The notes under the pieces: generated by a model
What the model was told of the DNA's origin: nothing
Seen by the model: the letters and a program-made list of their open reading frames with translations, nothing else
Database searches by the model: none
From: Lotus japonicus
Lineage: Eukaryota; Streptophyta; Magnoliopsida; Fabales; Fabaceae
Direction: 5' to 3'
Assembly (NCBI RefSeq): GCF_012489685.1
Contig: NC_080044.1
Span: 52,824,964 to 52,888,963, forward strand
DNA length: 64,000 bases
Position numbers and translations under genes: made by a program
In this document: in pieces, positions 60,751 to 64,000 of the stretch
How positions within the stretch are numbered: position 1 is the first letter of the stretch
Layout: each line of letters starts with the position of its first letter

Positions 60751-62317
60751 CTTGAGGCATTCCTTGCAATTCATCGCTGCATGCCAAGGAACTATACAAT
60801 GTGCACTGAACAACCCGTGGTAGGAGATGCACTTTCAACTTTCAATTGAGGGACCATACCCACTTTGGAACTTTTAGAAGTAGTTTATGTATCAACATTC
60901 AACAAAAGTACATGGCAGAGGCTGAAAAATAATGTTACAGTTGGAATTTCAATTAATACAATGTATTAAAATTGGTCGCAACACATTAAGGATAGCTTTG
61001 TAGAAAATTTGTGTTTATTAAATAGAGAACTACCTTGATAATCACCACTGAGGTATAGGTGAAGCATGGTTACACAAAGTTAGGTGCTTCTTCTTAACTA
61101 GGATTATCCCCGTTTGTCCGTGCGATGCACGGATAATTTTTTACGAACTCCACTGTTAACTACAATCATTCAGAACTTGATATATATGGAATAATGCAAT
61201 GATGTATTTTCTAAGATACAAAATTATAATTATTCAAACACTTATATATCGTTATTATCTTATGTTTATGTTTAAATGTTTTATTTTTCTTATATATATT
61301 AATTATATGAGTTTCAAATGTTAATTGTGTTTGACCCCTGTCGACTTGTAATTTGATACAATCTTTACTGTAAAAGATGAAAAGTTGGCTGAAATGTAAT
61401 AACATATTAGACTATGAGGAAGATATTTGAAACTAAAAGAAAATATTTATACACATATCTAAGAGTAACGATTTATTCATATCTCACTTTCTTCCTATCT
61501 CATTTCCACACATTTTTCTATTTTGTCTTTCTATATATCTAAGGTGGATGTGGATAAGAAATGTCAACAAAACATTATTCCATGAGTCCAAAGTCCAAAC
61601 CACTAAAGGGCAATGATAACAGAAAAATTCATTCATATATGTTATTTCTTTCATAAGTTTTTACTCATAAAATATTTTGGAAATTATGAATAAACGTTCT
61701 TAAATTATAATAAATTTATTTTTCTATTAGTTTTAATATGAAAATATTTTCGTACAAACCCCATGACAGCTTTTTACCCTATAACTTAAATGTAAATAAG
61801 GCTTAAATATGTTTCCAATCCCTCTAAAATTATGGTGTTTTGGTTTCTATCAAAATAGACCATAAAGAAAGTAGATCAGTAATATGGAGAAAGAAAAATA
61901 TGAATTTATTATTATAAACTAATCCTATCAACCTTTCTTAAAGGTTATAAAATTAAGTCAATATGATTTATAAAATGGAAGAGATGAATCCAATCCTTTT
62001 TGGATAAACCAAATAGCATTGGAATTAGTATATGTTAAAAACCTTTGATATTGAGAATGGCATCTCATTTATGATTAAAATTGAATTTTAAATGTTGGAT
62101 AGTTAAGCAAGCGAATAACTAATTTTTGACAACTACAACATATATTGATAGAGAGAAAAACCATGAGAACACTCCTCTCATGTTAGAGACCAAAACATTA
62201 GACACAAAAATTCAACAGTGTTAACACAAATACTGATGAAACATACCACAAAACAAATAGTTGTTAAACACATGAAAAGAAATTACTCCACTACAATAGT
62301 TCAAACAATGATTAAAA
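60751..62317. other. AT-rich interval with a Helitron-type end
   Basis: At 61098-61133 the minus strand shows a perfect 7-base hairpin (TCCGTGC/GCACGGA, loop of 3; plus 61117-61133), then 15 bases, then CTAG (61101-61098), again a Helitron-like 3' end pointing the same way as that at 53570. The rest is AT-rich with no coding frame recognised. Confidence 0.45.
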
Positions 62318-62426
62318 TTACATGCCATACACATCAATAATGTTAATCACATCATTGTCTTCATCCCCACCAATGTTAGGATTCATCTCAAGAGCCACTT
62401 CAGGAGCAAGTTTGTAAGAAATCTCC
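62318..62426 (-). CDS. Possible terminal exon of an unidentified gene
   Basis: A CAG acceptor (62429-62427) precedes a frame reading EISYKLAPEVALEMNPNIGG and ending in an acidic stretch before a stop at 62318. Composition looks coding, but I do not recognise the family. It may belong with the exon-like frame at 63121-63286 as an alternative end of the same gene, or be chance. Confidence 0.25.
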
Positions 62427-63120
62427 CTGTGAAATAGATCAAATATGTGGATATAAAATCTGGCCTGTCCACGATAGATAAAGTGCATCATCGCAGTAAT
62501 TTGTATTTGGTGAACCGAGCGGATGTAGAACAAACCAGCCCCAATTCTTTACTCCCCTAATTTATATGGATAAAACTAAGGGTTAAACCCTTAAATCTCA
62601 TTCATAATGACATGAGAGCTGAGTTTCAGGTTCTGTTTTGTCTAAGAAAATGTCATATGTAATTAGTAACCAAATAGATTTAACAAATGAGAAACATGGA
62701 GATGCTCAATAAAAATTATCATATAAAATTAGATTTGTCTACCAAACAAAGTCTATTGTGTCTTTTTTAAAATCAATGTATAGAGTTTCAATGGATCCTT
62801 AGTTTCTTTTTAAAATCAAGTCCATTATGTATACTATCTATACACATTCAGCTTAGACATGAAATCCAAAAATAAAGACAATTAAAAATCACAATCAACT
62901 TTGAGATTTGAGCAGACTATACAGTTTTTGAACCAAATTATCAAGATACATGTTCTCCAGCCCCTTACTAAGCAAGAATTCTCTCCATTTAGCATGAATA
63001 GTTCTCACTTTGACCCACTTCAATATCATTGTCCATTAAGATTGTGACTACATGCTAATGCAAGTAACCAATATGTGAAATAAAAAATACCATATGAGAT
63101 CTTTGCTCTCTTAGAGAACC

Positions 63121-63286
63121 TTAAATTTTATGCTTAGAGAGATCCATTGCAGTCATAAGAAGAGAATGCACTGAGGAAGGAAAGTCTGCAGTTGTTTCAG
63201 AGCCAGCAAGAAGGCCATCATGTGGTATGGGATTGGAATGAAGCATATTTGATTTGGGTGGAGGTCCTGTGATTACACTTTCATCC
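63121..63286 (-). CDS. Possible exon of an unidentified gene entering from the right
   Basis: A TTTAG acceptor at 63291-63287 opens a 54-residue frame (DESVITGPPPKSNMLHSNP, then GLLAGSETTADFPSSVHSLL) ending at a stop. It has Ser/Pro-rich coding character, and further exon-like sequence with a GT donor lies at 63947-64000. The two do not join in phase directly, so exons between them are missing from my model. Family unknown. Confidence 0.3.
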
Positions 63287-64000
63287 CTAAACATTAGACC
63301 ACCTTAATGAGAATTCATGTCAGATATTCAGAAGAAATTGCAGCAAATGAAGGATATGCCTCCATTCATGTAGAAACATAAACCACTAATGAGATCAACA
63401 CTCTTCACACAGTATTCTAAGATTTAGAATTCTAGATTAATGAATAATGAACTTTTGGTGATCTATTCTTATCAGTTAAAAATTTGTCTTTCACTGTGAA
63501 GTTAATTTCCAAGTTGTAGAAGCAACATTTTTGTAGTATACTTGTAGATGATTCTAGTCACATAAAAACAAAATATCAGTAAGAAATCCAAGTCCAATAA
63601 CCAATATTTTTTAGAGGTTTTGCAAAGCAACTATGAATACCAACACATTAAACTCTGCAATTTAACCTCTGGTAGTCTCCCTCCTTACACACCCACTGCC
63701 TAGAATTCCTATTTTTTCTCAATCTATCACACATAGATAGAAAAGCCAGGGAGGGAACATTGAAAAGGGAAAAAGATAAACTAAAGTCCATGAATGGAAC
63801 TTTCTACCCATTACATTCAACCTCATCTTTCAAGCTACACAATTCAATCCCATATTAGAAGATCAAGCATGCATACTGTTATTCAACATTTAATACATGA
63901 ATATGAGTTCATGTTAGAAGATGTATAGACTTTAAGGCAACTTTACCGGTCCTTGATGAGTCTTGAAGTTCATGATTGAGACAAATTCCTTGCAGAGCCC

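Overview
This looks like nuclear DNA of a flowering plant: AT-rich, with intron-bearing genes and many retroelements. Gene content and repeat types suggest a dicot, most likely a papilionoid legume; the species guess is inference. Five host genes can be rebuilt exon by exon, with reading phase kept across the introns: NOP56 (minus, 5' part only, runs off the left edge), an RID3-like WD40 protein (plus, 8 exons, 472 aa), a cytosolic-type adenylate kinase (plus, 6 exons, 243 aa), a CDKG/CDK11-type kinase (minus, 5 exons, 536 aa) and peroxisomal malate synthase (minus, 4 exons, 568 aa). They do unrelated housekeeping or metabolic jobs and form no operon or cluster. Weaker gene signals lie at 58959-59597 and at the right edge (62318-63286).

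Layout: 1-940 NOP56 and its promoter; 1140-2520 unclassified element-like DNA; 3243-8365 a minus-strand LINE that has lost its reverse-transcriptase domain; 10064-19461 the WD40 gene, whose introns hold a Stowaway MITE, several retroposon tails and a 4.2 kb LINE that itself carries two later insertions; 19462-22758 repeats and a hAT-like element in front of adenylate kinase; 22759-27650 adenylate kinase with a decayed Ty1/copia element in intron 1; 27651-32523 gene-free, with a second hAT-like element; 32524-34535 the kinase; 35150-38631 a plus-strand LINE; 38632-46297 a large palindrome built from two head-on copies of a broken AAA-ATPase gene; 47830-51359 malate synthase; 51360-62300 mostly AT-rich transposon debris (hAT-like elements, Helitron ends, a SINE).

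The most unusual locus is the palindrome. Arms of about 2.7-2.8 kb (the left one enlarged by a later 2.1 kb solo LTR) face each other across a 23-base spacer. A TATA-like box sits just outside the right arm, so one transcript could fold into a long hairpin carrying AAA-ATPase exon sequence, a possible small-RNA source. The solo LTR landed on a splice acceptor, and its 5-base target duplication rebuilt that acceptor. Across the window, four short non-autonomous hAT-like elements can be defined by terminal inverted repeats and 8-base target duplications, and three Helitron-type 3' ends all point the same way.

All coordinates and splice sites were read by eye. No alignment or database search was run.
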